NCBI GenBank assembly: GCA_035447065.1
Contig: DAOTGJ010000017.1
Span: forward strand, 5,253 to 69,252
Direction of reading: 5' to 3'
Source: CALEMW01 sp035447065
GTDB taxonomy: Bacteria > Krumholzibacteriota > Krumholzibacteriia > LZORAL124-64-63
DNA length: 64,000 bases
The notes beneath the pieces are model-generated. The model saw nothing but the letters and a program-made list of their open reading frames with translations. It was not told the DNA's origin and did not search any database. Shown one piece after another: positions 9,459 to 16,766 of the stretch. Both the position numbers and the translations under genes were made by a program. Numbering within the stretch: position 1 is the first letter of the stretch; each line of letters starts with the position of its first letter.

Positions 9459-10708
9459 GCCTGCGCCTCCGTGCCCTGATGGAAGATCTCCAGCATGCGC
9501 GGGATCATCACGCCCAGATCGTGCTCGCGCACGAAGTCCCAGCCCAGCCACAGCCAGGGGGCCGGGTCGGGCAGCTCGTTGACCACGTCGGGATGCAGCG
9601 AGGGGAAGAGGCCCTTGTGGGCCAGGATCTCGCCGGCCTCGCGGGAGAGGAACACGTCGGCCAGCTCGCGCGCGGCCTCGCCGGCGCCCGCGCGCTCCAG
9701 CATGAAGATGGGGCTGAGCACGGCGCCGTCCTCGGGCCACACGATCTCCACCTTGGGATTGAGCTTGGCCATGCGCGAGAAGAAGTAGGGAATCACGGAG
9801 ACGGTGGGCACCTCGCCCTTGGTCGCCTTGAAGCGGCCGGCGGCCTGGCTGGGATGGAGCGAACGCATGAGGTTGCGGGCCAGGGCGCGCACGCCGTCGT
9901 CGCCGTAGTGCTTCCAGAGGGTCAGCAGGATGCCGTTGAAGAGATCGAAGTCCCCCACGGGCAGGGCCACGCGGCGCTCCAGGCGCGGATCCAGCAGGTC
10001 CGTCCAGGTGCGCGGCACGGGCTCGCCCTCCTCCAGCTGCTGGGTGTCCACCAGGAAGATGGCGGGCACCGCGCCGATCATGCTGAAGTGGCCGTCGGGG
10101 TCCTTGATCCCCAGGCCGTCGAAGGCCGGGTTGGTGCGCTCCCAGGAGCGGTCCGCGAAGACGCCGGCGTCCTTGAAGCGGCGCAGGTTCCGGTGGTCGA
10201 AGAACGCCTCGAAGCCGGCGGACAGGAACACGTCCGGCAGGTCCGCCTCGGTCTTCAGGCGCGCCATCTCCGCCTGCACCACGTCCATGCCCACGCTGGC
10301 GGCGGCCAGGCGGTAGCCCACGCTCACGCCGTGCTTGGCCTCCACGGCTTGCGCCGCGGCGTCGAAGGTCTCCAGCAGGGGGATGCGCACGGGGCAGGGC
10401 AGCAGTCCGGCCACCTTCACGTCGCCCGCGTCCGGGAACATGCGGCTCTCGTCGGCGGCGGCCAGGGTGAGGTCCTCGCCACGACGGGCATCGCGCACGG
10501 CGGCGCGCAGGTCCGCGAGCATGGCGGCGGCGTCGCGGCCCTTGGCGCGAGCGGCCTGATCCAGGGTGACCTTGGCGCCCAGGGCGGCGCGGCGGGCGGG
10601 GTCGGCCATCTGCGGAAAGCCCAGGTCCACGAAGACGGGGATGGTCTCGGGGAAGGCGTCGGCGATGGCCAGCAGGGTCATGGTTCCGGTGATGTCGGCG
10701 GCGTGCAT
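9455..10708 (-). CDS. Substrate-binding-like protein with DUF1858-like N-terminus, no signal peptide
   Basis: A 417-residue protein. Residues about 10-55 (GTMTLLAIADAFPETIPVFV, then KVTLDQAARAKG) match the pattern of DUF1858, a small domain often found beside redox or iron-sulphur proteins. The rest resembles a type 2 periplasmic substrate-binding protein of the iron/polyamine ABC class (VFLSAGFEAFFDHRNL, IGAVPAIFLVD, TWTDLLDPRLERRVALP, GEVPTVSVIPYFF). There is no signal peptide or lipobox, so it should stay in the cytoplasm, which is unusual for this fold. The ATG at 10708 has AGGGAG six bases upstream. It is the first gene of a tight operon with the GTPase and the ABC ATPase. The ligand is unknown. 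Confidence 0.75.
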   Translation of the reverse strand: MHAADITGTMTLLAIADAFPETIPVFVDLGFPQMADPARRAALGAKVTLDQAARAKGRDAAAMLADLRAAVRDARRGEDLTLAAADESRMFPDAGDVKVAGLLPCPVRIPLLETFDAAAQAVEAKHGVSVGYRLAAASVGMDVVQAEMARLKTEADLPDVFLSAGFEAFFDHRNLRRFKDAGVFADRSWERTNPAFDGLGIKDPDGHFSMIGAVPAIFLVDTQQLEEGEPVPRTWTDLLDPRLERRVALPVGDFDLFNGILLTLWKHYGDDGVRALARNLMRSLHPSQAAGRFKATKGEVPTVSVIPYFFSRMAKLNPKVEIVWPEDGAVLSPIFMLERAGAGEAARELADVFLSREAGEILAHKGLFPSLHPDVVNELPDPAPWLWLGWDFVREHDLGVMIPRMLEIFHQGTEAQA

Positions 10709-10792
10709 GGTGGGCTCCCTTGGCAAATCTACACCATCCGGTTAACGTCTCCCAAGATCGACGCGAACCGTCTGGTATGCAAGTTCCAAAAG

Positions 10793-10815
10793 TTGTGCCT
10801 CCGAAATTGTGCCTC
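10793..10815. repeat. Short direct repeat TTGTGCCTC in a divergent promoter region
   Basis: TTGTGCCTC occurs at 10793-10801 and again at 10807-10815, a 14-base period, between the divergent operon starting at 10708 and the PAP2 gene starting at 10932. It could be a tandem operator. I see no strong -10 box nearby, so the function is open. Confidence 0.3.
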
Positions 10816-10931
10816 GACCGTCATCCAAGTCAATCGGGCACGTAACTTCAATGTTTACAAGCATGGGTTCACGCCCGAAGATCGAGAAACGGCCCAGGCA
10901 CATTTTCCGAGGCACAAGGGAAAGGACCCAA

Positions 10932-11618
10932 ATGCGCCGTTTCCTGCTCGTTGCTGCCGTCTGCGCCCTGCCCGTCCTCGCCCAGGCCGGCCTCCCCTCC
11001 GACCTCGCCGCCGACGTGGCCTCCCTGGCCACCCCCGCCACCGCCTGGTGGCTGGCCGGCGGCGCGGCCGCCACGGCCGGCGTCCACGCCATCGAGAACC
11101 CCCAGCGCACCCGCGACTTCCTGGACCGCGGCGCCTGGGACTTCCTGGCCGACCGCGGCAACCTCTGGGGCGACGCCCGCCTGCAGGCCCCCCTGGCCCT
11201 GGCCGTATGGGGCGCCGGCGCATGGGCCGACGCGCCGGAGCTGGCCCGCACCGGCTACGACATGACCCGCGCCCTGGCCCTCACCTACGGCGTGGTGGCC
11301 GCCCTCAAGCCCCTGGTGGACCGCACCCGCCCCAACGGCGAGCCCTACTCCTTCCCCTCGGGCCATACGGCCGCCGCCTTCAGCGCCGCGGGCGTGATCT
11401 CGCGCCGCCACGGCGGCTGGTGGGGGGGCGCCGGCGTGGCCCTGGGCGTGACGACCGCCATGGGCCGCATGGAGGACCTCAAGCATCACGCCAGCGACAC
11501 GGTGGCCGGCGCGGCCATCGGCTGGCTGTGCGGCCGCAACGCGGCGCGCTCGGAGCAGGACCCGGGCCTGCGGCTGGCGGTGGCGCCGGGCGCCCTGGCC
11601 CTCACGGCGCGCTGGTGA
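10932..11618 (+). CDS. PAP2 family phosphatase
   Basis: A 228-residue PAP2-superfamily acid phosphatase, exported by a signal peptide (MRRFLLVAAVCALPVLAQAG). The three catalytic motifs are present: KPLVDRTRP (motif 1), PSGHT (motif 2) and GRMEDLKHHASD (motif 3; the usual SRxxxxxHxxxD with Gly for Ser). Such enzymes dephosphorylate lipid phosphates such as undecaprenyl pyrophosphate or phosphatidate at the membrane surface. The ATG at 10932 follows an AAAGGA. The next gene starts 88 bases downstream and encodes a secreted peptidase; co-transcription is possible. Confidence 0.85.
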   Translation: MRRFLLVAAVCALPVLAQAGLPSDLAADVASLATPATAWWLAGGAAATAGVHAIENPQRTRDFLDRGAWDFLADRGNLWGDARLQAPLALAVWGAGAWADAPELARTGYDMTRALALTYGVVAALKPLVDRTRPNGEPYSFPSGHTAAAFSAAGVISRRHGGWWGGAGVALGVTTAMGRMEDLKHHASDTVAGAAIGWLCGRNAARSEQDPGLRLAVAPGALALTARW

Positions 11619-11705
11619 GCCTCCTTCTCGCCAACGCGGCTCCCATGCACTATTCTGGACCGGTTCGACCCCAACGCTGACCCTTCCAGCCCCCGGAGGA
11701 ACGCC

Positions 11706-13769
11706 GTGCGCTCCATCCTGCTGACCGTGCTGCTCGCGGCCGGCCTGGCGGCCGTCGTGGCCGCCGCCGAGCCCCATCCCTTCTCCGTCCACGACATGCT
11801 GGCCATGGACCGCATCAGCGAGCCCCAGGTGTCGCCCGACGGCAAGACCATCGCCTTCACCGTGCGCAGCACCGACCTGGAGGCCAACAAGGGCCGCACG
11901 GACCTCTGGCTCGTGGACAGCGACGGCACGGACGCCCGCCGCCTCACCGCCGACCCCGCCGGCGACTGGAACCCTCGCTGGTGCCTGAACGGCACGCTCT
12001 TCTTCCTCTCCACGCGGTCCGGGTCGTCCCAGATCTGGAACATCGATCCCCGCGGCGGCGAGGCGCGGCAGATCACGGACCTGCCCCTGGACGTGGGCAA
12101 CCTGGAGCTCGCGCCCCAGCGCCACGCCTTCCTGTTCACCATGGACGTGTTCCCGGGCATGACGCCGGAGGAGACCGCGGCCCGCGACGCCGAGCTCGCC
12201 GCCGTGCCCACCACCGGCAAGATCTACGACGAGCTCATGTTCCGGCACTGGGACCACTGGGAGGACGGCAAGCGCACCCACGTGTTCCTGCTGGACGGCA
12301 CGGATCCGGACGCGAAGCCGGTGGACCTGGTGAAGGACCTGGACGCCGACACCCCCACCCACCCCTGGGGCGGCAGCGAGGAGTTCGCCCTCTCGGCCGA
12401 CGGCTCCACCCTGGTCTTCACCGCCAAGGTCCTGCCCGGCAGCGAGCCCGCCTGGAGCACCGACTACGACCTCTACGCCGTGCCCGCCGACGGCTCCGGC
12501 GGTTGGACCTGCCTCACCGAGTCCAACCAGGCCTGGGACACCGCGCCCCTCTTCTCCCCCGACGGCAGGACCCTGGCCTGGAAGGCCATGGCCCGCCCCG
12601 GCTTCGAGGCCGACCGCTTCGCGATCAAGCTCATGACCTGGCCCGCCGGCGAGGTGCGCACCCTGGACCTGACCTACGACGGCCTGGAGCTCAGCCCCCA
12701 CCAGCTCCTCTGGTCGGCCGACGGCAAGACCCTCTACTGCAACGCCGACTACCTGGGCCAGAACTCCATCTTCGGCCTCCGCGTGAAGGACGGCCGCGTG
12801 ACGATGCTGGTGCGCGACGGCAGCAACGGCTCCCTGACCCTGGGCGGCCGCGGCCTGGTCTACACCAAGAACCACCTGCGCGCCCCCAACGAGATCCACA
12901 CCGCCAAGGCCGACGGCGGCTCCGAGACCCGCCTCACCGCCCTGAACGACGCCAAGACGGCCGCCACGCTCATGGGCGAGCCCGAGCAGTTCAGCTTCCA
13001 GGGCTGGAACGGCGAGACCGTCTACGCCTACCTGGTGAAGCCCTACGACTGGTCGGAGGAGAAGGCGGCCGCGGGCAAGACCTGGCCCCTGACCTTCCTG
13101 GTCCACGGCGGCCCCCAGGGCAGCTTCGGCAACGACTTCCACTACCGCTGGAACCCCCAGGCCTACGTGGGCGCCGGGTTCGCCACGGTTGCGGTGGACT
13201 TCCACGGCTCCACCGGCTACGGCCAGGCGTTCACCGACGCCATCAGCGGCCACTGGGGCGACCGCCCCCTGGAGGACCTGGAGAAGGGCCTGGCCGCCGC
13301 CCTGCAGCGCTACCCCTGGCTGGACGCCGACCGCGTGGTGGCCGCCGGCGCCAGCTACGGCGGCTACATGATCAACTGGATGCACGGCCAGCCCTTCGGC
13401 AAGAAGTTCAAGGCCTTCGTCTGCCACGACGGCAACCTGGACGAGCAGATGGCCTACTTCGACACCGAGGAGCTGTGGTTCCCGGAGTGGGAGCACGGCC
13501 TGCCCTGGGAGGACGCCCAGGCCTACGACAAGCACAACCCCGTGAACCACGTCCAGAACTGGCACGTGCCCACCCTGGTGGTCCACGGCGGTCTGGACTA
13601 CCGCGTGGTGGACACCCAGGGCCTGAGCACCTTCACGGCTCTGCGTCGTCGCGGAGTGCCCGCCAGACTTCTCTATTTTCCCGACGAGAACCACTGGGTC
13701 CTGAAGCCGCAGAACTCCATCCAGTGGCACGACGAGGTCATGGGATGGCTCACGCGGTGGACCGAGTAG
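11706..13769 (+). CDS. S9 family prolyl oligopeptidase / dipeptidyl aminopeptidase
   Basis: A 687-residue exported serine peptidase of family S9 (acylaminoacyl-peptidase/DPP type). It has a signal peptide, an N-terminal beta-propeller with repeated WD40/TolB-like blades (QVSPDGKTIAF, FSPDGRTLAW), and an alpha/beta-hydrolase domain from about residue 430. The catalytic triad is Ser550 in GASYGGY, Asp631 in GGLDYRV and His663 in ENHWV. The start is GTG at 11706 with GGAGG seven bases upstream. It probably degrades peptides in the periplasm. A strong hairpin terminator follows at 13802. Confidence 0.93.
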   Translation: MRSILLTVLLAAGLAAVVAAAEPHPFSVHDMLAMDRISEPQVSPDGKTIAFTVRSTDLEANKGRTDLWLVDSDGTDARRLTADPAGDWNPRWCLNGTLFFLSTRSGSSQIWNIDPRGGEARQITDLPLDVGNLELAPQRHAFLFTMDVFPGMTPEETAARDAELAAVPTTGKIYDELMFRHWDHWEDGKRTHVFLLDGTDPDAKPVDLVKDLDADTPTHPWGGSEEFALSADGSTLVFTAKVLPGSEPAWSTDYDLYAVPADGSGGWTCLTESNQAWDTAPLFSPDGRTLAWKAMARPGFEADRFAIKLMTWPAGEVRTLDLTYDGLELSPHQLLWSADGKTLYCNADYLGQNSIFGLRVKDGRVTMLVRDGSNGSLTLGGRGLVYTKNHLRAPNEIHTAKADGGSETRLTALNDAKTAATLMGEPEQFSFQGWNGETVYAYLVKPYDWSEEKAAAGKTWPLTFLVHGGPQGSFGNDFHYRWNPQAYVGAGFATVAVDFHGSTGYGQAFTDAISGHWGDRPLEDLEKGLAAALQRYPWLDADRVVAAGASYGGYMINWMHGQPFGKKFKAFVCHDGNLDEQMAYFDTEELWFPEWEHGLPWEDAQAYDKHNPVNHVQNWHVPTLVVHGGLDYRVVDTQGLSTFTALRRRGVPARLLYFPDENHWVLKPQNSIQWHDEVMGWLTRWTE

Positions 13770-13801
13770 CCCATCGTTCCCGCGGCTTCCCGATGCTTCC
13801 C

Positions 13802-13832
13802 GCGCGCCCCGGCCCCCACGGCCGGGGCGCGC
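13802..13832 (+). terminator. Intrinsic terminator after the S9 peptidase
   Basis: A 13-bp perfect stem (GCGCGCCCCGGCC at 13802-13814, complement at 13820-13832) with a 5-base loop is followed by TTCTTGCT. It lies 33 bases after the stop codon. Confidence 0.8.
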
Positions 13833-13942
13833 TTCTTGCTGCCCCTTGCGCACGGCATCGGATTCCGTGCCGCGGCGTGCATCCTGCCCGTGCGTCATGG
13901 TGACGACGGGACCCACCGACGCCGCGAATCGGGGAGGCGGAC

Positions 13943-14560
13943 ATGAAGAACGTGATGGCGACGGGGATGATCCTGCTGCTGGCCGGCGCGGTCCTGGCGG
14001 ACACCTGCCCCAGCAGCTTCGGCCTGGAGAGCAACGGCGGCAAGGCCTGGCTCGGCGTGAACGCCGCCGGCTACGTGGCCGGCGAGGGCCAGAGCTTCGT
14101 CAGCGAGTGCGGCGGCAAGCTGGCCTCGGTGGCCTTCCAGGTGATCCTGGACGGCCAGACCTACAACGCGGCGCCGCCGCTGACCGCCAATTCGCTCCTG
14201 CTGTGCAGCATCCGCATTCCGGGCGTGATGACCATCGGCACCGTGACGCGGTCGGTGGGCTTCGCCCTGGGCACGGAGTGGGTGGAGTTCGACTTCTCCG
14301 GCCTGGCCCTGGATCTCCAGCCCGGCCTCACGTATCTGATCACCTGCGCGCCGGCCGGGAGCGGCCAGGGCCGCCTGGGCTACTGGCAGAACGAGGACGC
14401 CTACGCCGACGGCGTGCGCTACCTCAGCGCGGGCGGCGACAACGGCCCCTGGACCGCCATCGACGCCAGCTACGGCGATCTGGCCTTCCGCATCACCCTG
14501 GACATCCCCACCCCGGCGGAGGACATGACCTGGAGCACGGTGAAGCGGCTGTACCGCTGA
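13943..14560 (+). CDS. Secreted protein of unknown function, C-terminal TWSTVKRLYR tail
   Basis: A 205-residue exported protein with a short signal peptide (MKNVMATGMILLLAGAVLA). The body is mostly beta-strand in appearance (YVAGEGQSFVSECGGKLASV, FDFSGLALDLQPGLTYLITC) and resembles the extracellular beta-sandwich modules used for binding or attachment. It ends in DMTWSTVKRLYR, shared in pattern with the proteins ending at 7722 and 56828. GGGAGG sits six bases before the ATG. I do not recognise the family. A hairpin terminator follows at 14587. Confidence 0.75.
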   Translation: MKNVMATGMILLLAGAVLADTCPSSFGLESNGGKAWLGVNAAGYVAGEGQSFVSECGGKLASVAFQVILDGQTYNAAPPLTANSLLLCSIRIPGVMTIGTVTRSVGFALGTEWVEFDFSGLALDLQPGLTYLITCAPAGSGQGRLGYWQNEDAYADGVRYLSAGGDNGPWTAIDASYGDLAFRITLDIPTPAEDMTWSTVKRLYR

Positions 14561-14586
14561 GCCCCCGCCTTATGCGATCCGCCTCC

Positions 14587-14619
14587 CGCGGCGGTCCGTC
14601 CCTGCGACGGGCCGCCGCG
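14587..14619. terminator. Hairpin between convergent genes
   Basis: CGCGGCGG and CCGTC (14587-14600) pair with GACGG and CCGCCGCG (14606-14619) around a CCTGC loop, with a single mismatch. It lies between the stop codons of the convergent genes at 14560 and 14627. No T tract is obvious on either strand, so intrinsic termination is only likely. Confidence 0.5.
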
Positions 14620-14626
14620 CGCGCGT

Positions 14627-14982
14627 TCAGCGGTCGGCGTCGATGCCGGTGATGGACCAGTCCGGCGCCGCCGCGCTGCCGCCCACGGGGTAGACCGTCA
14701 CGCCTCCGCTCAGATGATCGCCCGACCGCGTGAAGTTGCCGTACCACCAGAGCTCCACCACGTTGATGGAGCCGCTGCACCGCGTGCCCGACTGCACCGG
14801 CAGCTCCAGCCGGTTCTGCTCCGACGCGCCGAAGGTGGGCGTGAGGAAGATCTTCACGCGGACGTAGTCGTCGCCCAGGTCGTAGATGCGCACGGTGGCC
14901 GGCAGCCGCTCTCCCTGATCCGACCCGCCGAAGGACAGCACCGCGGTCCCCGTGTACGTGCCCACCCACTGGGAGCTGAGCT
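14627..14982 (-). CDS. Hypothetical protein, C-terminal fragment
   Basis: The 5' end is lost in the gap at 14983. The visible 117 residues form a beta-rich domain (SQWVGTYTGTAVLSFGG, ATVRIYDLGDDYVRVKIFL, LSGGVTVYPVGG) that reads like a small calycin or beta-sandwich, in the manner of secreted or lipid-anchored proteins. The family and function are unknown. Confidence 0.55.
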
Positions 14983-15082
14983 NNNNNNNNNNNNNNNNNN
15001 NNNNNNNNNNNNNNNNNNNNNNNNNNNNNNNNNNNNNNNNNNNNNNNNNNNNNNNNNNNNNNNNNNNNNNNNNNNNNNNNNN
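14983..15082. other. Assembly gap (100 N)
   Basis: A run of exactly 100 N. It truncates both flanking genes at their 5' ends, the minus-strand hypothetical gene on the left and the plus-strand SDR gene on the right. Confidence 0.98.
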
Positions 15083-15427
15083 CACGACGTGTACCCCGGC
15101 GGCGCCGTGTACTGCGGCACCAAGTTCGCGGTGCACGCCCTGACCACGGGCATCCGCATCGACCTGAAGGGCACCCGCGTGCGCTGCACCACGGTGGACC
15201 CGGGCATGGTGGAGACGGAGTTCAGCCTGGTGCGCTTCCACGGCGACGCCCCGCGCGCCGACGCCGTCTACCGCAACTTCCCGCCCCTGCAGCCCGCCGA
15301 CGTGGCCGACGCCGTGGTCTGGAGCGCCGCCCGCCCGGCCCACGTGAACGTGGGCGAGATCATCCTCTGGCCCACGGACCAGAAGACCGTGACGCTGAGC
15401 CATCCCCGTGGGGTGGACCGGGGCTGA
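15083..15427 (+). CDS. Short-chain dehydrogenase/reductase, C-terminal fragment
   Basis: The 5' end lies in the gap. The remaining 114 residues are the C-terminal half of an NAD(P)-dependent short-chain dehydrogenase: the catalytic YCGTK (YxxxK) is followed by the helix FAVHALTTGIRIDL and the VDPGMVETEF segment that closes over the cofactor. Residues such as ADVADAVVWSAARPAHVN and GEIILWPTDQ match the YdfG/serine 3-dehydrogenase-like subgroup. The substrate is not certain. The Rossmann glycine motif is missing only because of the gap. Confidence 0.85.
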   Translation, partial: HDVYPGGAVYCGTKFAVHALTTGIRIDLKGTRVRCTTVDPGMVETEFSLVRFHGDAPRADAVYRNFPPLQPADVADAVVWSAARPAHVNVGEIILWPTDQKTVTLSHPRGVDRG

Positions 15428-15448
15428 ACATATTTTGTATATATATTG

Positions 15449-15476
15449 TTGCACAAAACTAGACTGTGTTTATCCT
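15449..15476 (+). promoter_or_regulatory. Sigma70-like promoter for the DUF378 gene
   Basis: TTGCAC (15449-15454), a 16-base spacer and TATCCT (15471-15476) lie inside a strikingly AT-rich stretch (15427-15473). The DUF378 start codon is 45 bases downstream of the -10 box. Confidence 0.5.
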
Positions 15477-15521
15477 CTGAGGGTGACGCGAGAGAAACGA
15501 CACCTCTGAGAGGAGAGACTC

Positions 15522-15746
15522 ATGAAGACGATCGACATCATCGTGGCCGTCCTGCTGATCGTCGGCGGCCTGAACTGGGGCCTGGTGGGCCTCTTCGAGT
15601 TCGACCTGGTGGCCACCCTGTTCGGCGGCATGACCGCCCCGCTGGCCAAGGCCGTGTACGTGCTGGTGGGCCTGAGCGCCTTGTACCAGGGCCTGCAGTG
15701 GAAGGCCATCCAGCACCGCTGGGGCCTGGTTCCCACCGCCGCCTAG
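15522..15746 (+). CDS. DUF378 domain-containing small membrane protein
   Basis: A 74-residue inner-membrane protein of the DUF378 family. It has two hydrophobic helices (DIIVAVLLIVGGLNWGLVGL and AKAVYVLVGLSALYQGL) joined by the FDLVATLFGG loop. The pattern LLIVGGLNWGLVG is the hallmark of the family. The function is unknown; members are often linked with stress responses. GAGGAGA lies seven bases before the ATG. Its own promoter and a strong terminator (15771-15800) make it a single-gene unit. Confidence 0.9.
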   Translation: MKTIDIIVAVLLIVGGLNWGLVGLFEFDLVATLFGGMTAPLAKAVYVLVGLSALYQGLQWKAIQHRWGLVPTAA

Positions 15747-15770
15747 CCTGGAACGGCAGCCCTGAACGCG

Positions 15771-15800
15771 AAAGGCCGTCCGGATCCCCGGACGGCCTTT
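15771..15800. terminator. Bidirectional intrinsic terminator
   Basis: A 13-bp perfect stem, AAAGGCCGTCCGG (15771-15783) and its complement (15788-15800), with loop ATCC. It ends in TTT on both strands and separates the convergent DUF378 and glutathione peroxidase genes. Confidence 0.9.
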
Positions 15801-15822
15801 CCGTGATCAGCCGAGGTGTCGC

Positions 15823-16413
15823 TCAGCCCTTCAGCGCCGCCTGGATCGCCTTGCGCAGATCCTCGTCCTCGGGCGTGGTCTTGGGCGAGAAGCGCGCGAT
15901 GACCTTGCCGTCGCGCCCCACCAGATACTTGGTGAAGTTCCAGGTGGGCTCCTCCAGCCCGCCGGCCAGCAGGAAATCGTAGATGGGGCTGCGGTCGTCC
16001 CCCTTCACGTCCAGCTTGGCGAACATGGGGAACGTGACCCCGTAGGTCAGGCTGCAGAACTCGCGGATCTGCTCCGCCGATCCCGGCTCCTGCCCCATGA
16101 ACTGGTTGCACGGGAACCCCAGCACCGCGAAGCCCTGGTCCTTCAGCTCCGCATGCAGCTTCTCCAGCCCCTCGTACTGCGGCGTCAGCCCGCACTTGCT
16201 GGCCGTGTTCACCACCAGCACCACGTCGCCCTTCCACTCCCCGAGCGAAACGGGCTCCCCCTCCAGCGTGGCCGTCTCCAGGTCCCACAGGACCCCGTCC
16301 GTCGCCTGCGTCGGCGTCTGCATCTCCCCGGCCATGGCCCCCCTCACCTTCCAGGCGGCCAGTCCGCCACCCATCACCAACATTCCCAGCATCACAATCA
16401 ATACCGTTTTCAT
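15823..16413 (-). CDS. Glutathione peroxidase-like thiol peroxidase
   Basis: A 196-residue peroxidase of the GPx family with an N-terminal membrane anchor or signal peptide (MKTVLIVMLGMLVMGGGLAA), so it acts in the periplasm or at the membrane. The peroxidatic cysteine is in NTASKCGLTPQY; the second conserved motif GFPCNQFMGQEPG and the WNFTKYLVGRDG segment (catalytic Trp and Asn) are intact. Cysteine instead of selenocysteine suggests a thioredoxin-dependent peroxidase that reduces H2O2 or lipid hydroperoxides. The ATG at 16413 has GGAGGTGA six to eight bases upstream. Confidence 0.92.
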   Translation of the reverse strand: MKTVLIVMLGMLVMGGGLAAWKVRGAMAGEMQTPTQATDGVLWDLETATLEGEPVSLGEWKGDVVLVVNTASKCGLTPQYEGLEKLHAELKDQGFAVLGFPCNQFMGQEPGSAEQIREFCSLTYGVTFPMFAKLDVKGDDRSPIYDFLLAGGLEEPTWNFTKYLVGRDGKVIARFSPKTTPEDEDLRKAIQAALKG

Positions 16414-16519
16414 CTCATCACCTCCGCCCCTCAACCTACTCCCACCCCACCAACCCGCAACGCCGCAATCCGACCGCAGCAAGCGAGCCCCCCTCCCGCA
16501 ATGCGAGCGCAGCGAGCGA
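16414..16519. other. Intergenic stretch before gap 3
   Basis: About 106 bases of C-rich non-coding sequence upstream of the peroxidase gene. The last 20 bases carry short GCGAGCG-type repeats (GCGAGCGCAGCGAGCG) right at the gap edge, consistent with a repeat that broke the assembly. I see no gene in it. Confidence 0.5.
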
Positions 16520-16619
16520 NNNNNNNNNNNNNNNNNNNNNNNNNNNNNNNNNNNNNNNNNNNNNNNNNNNNNNNNNNNNNNNNNNNNNNNNNNNNNNNNN
16601 NNNNNNNNNNNNNNNNNNN
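16520..16619. other. Assembly gap (100 N)
   Basis: A run of exactly 100 N. The right edge starts within one base of a large palindromic element (16621-16760), which probably explains the break. Confidence 0.98.
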
Positions 16620-16620
16620 G

Positions 16621-16760
16621 GGCGGAGTGTCCCGTCGGGTGTGGCGGGGTCTCGTGAAGGGGCAGGGGACACGGAGGTCCCCTGCCCCGGAACGCGAAGG
16701 GGCGGATCCACACGATGTGGATCCGCCCCGCCCCCGCCACACCCGACGGGACACTCCGCC
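16621..16760. repeat. Cloverleaf-forming palindromic element
   Basis: A 140-bp element. Outer arms of 29 bases (16621-16649 and 16732-16760) are perfect inverted repeats, starting GGCGGAGTGTCCCGTCGGGT. Inside are two perfect hairpins: GGGGCAGGGGAC with its complement (16659-16670 and 16677-16688), and GGGGCGGATCCACA with its complement (16699-16712 and 16716-16729). Together they would fold as a three-way junction in DNA or RNA. The element ends six bases past the stop codon of the Gre factor gene (minus strand), so it could also end that transcript. It abuts an assembly gap, as repeats often do. Confidence 0.8.
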
Positions 16761-16766
16761 CAACGT

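Noticed and set aside
10726..10755. A minus-strand promoter TTGGGA-18-TAGATT for the operon starting at 10708
   Set aside because: The implied transcript would begin about at the Shine-Dalgarno sequence, leaving almost no leader, so I did not list it.
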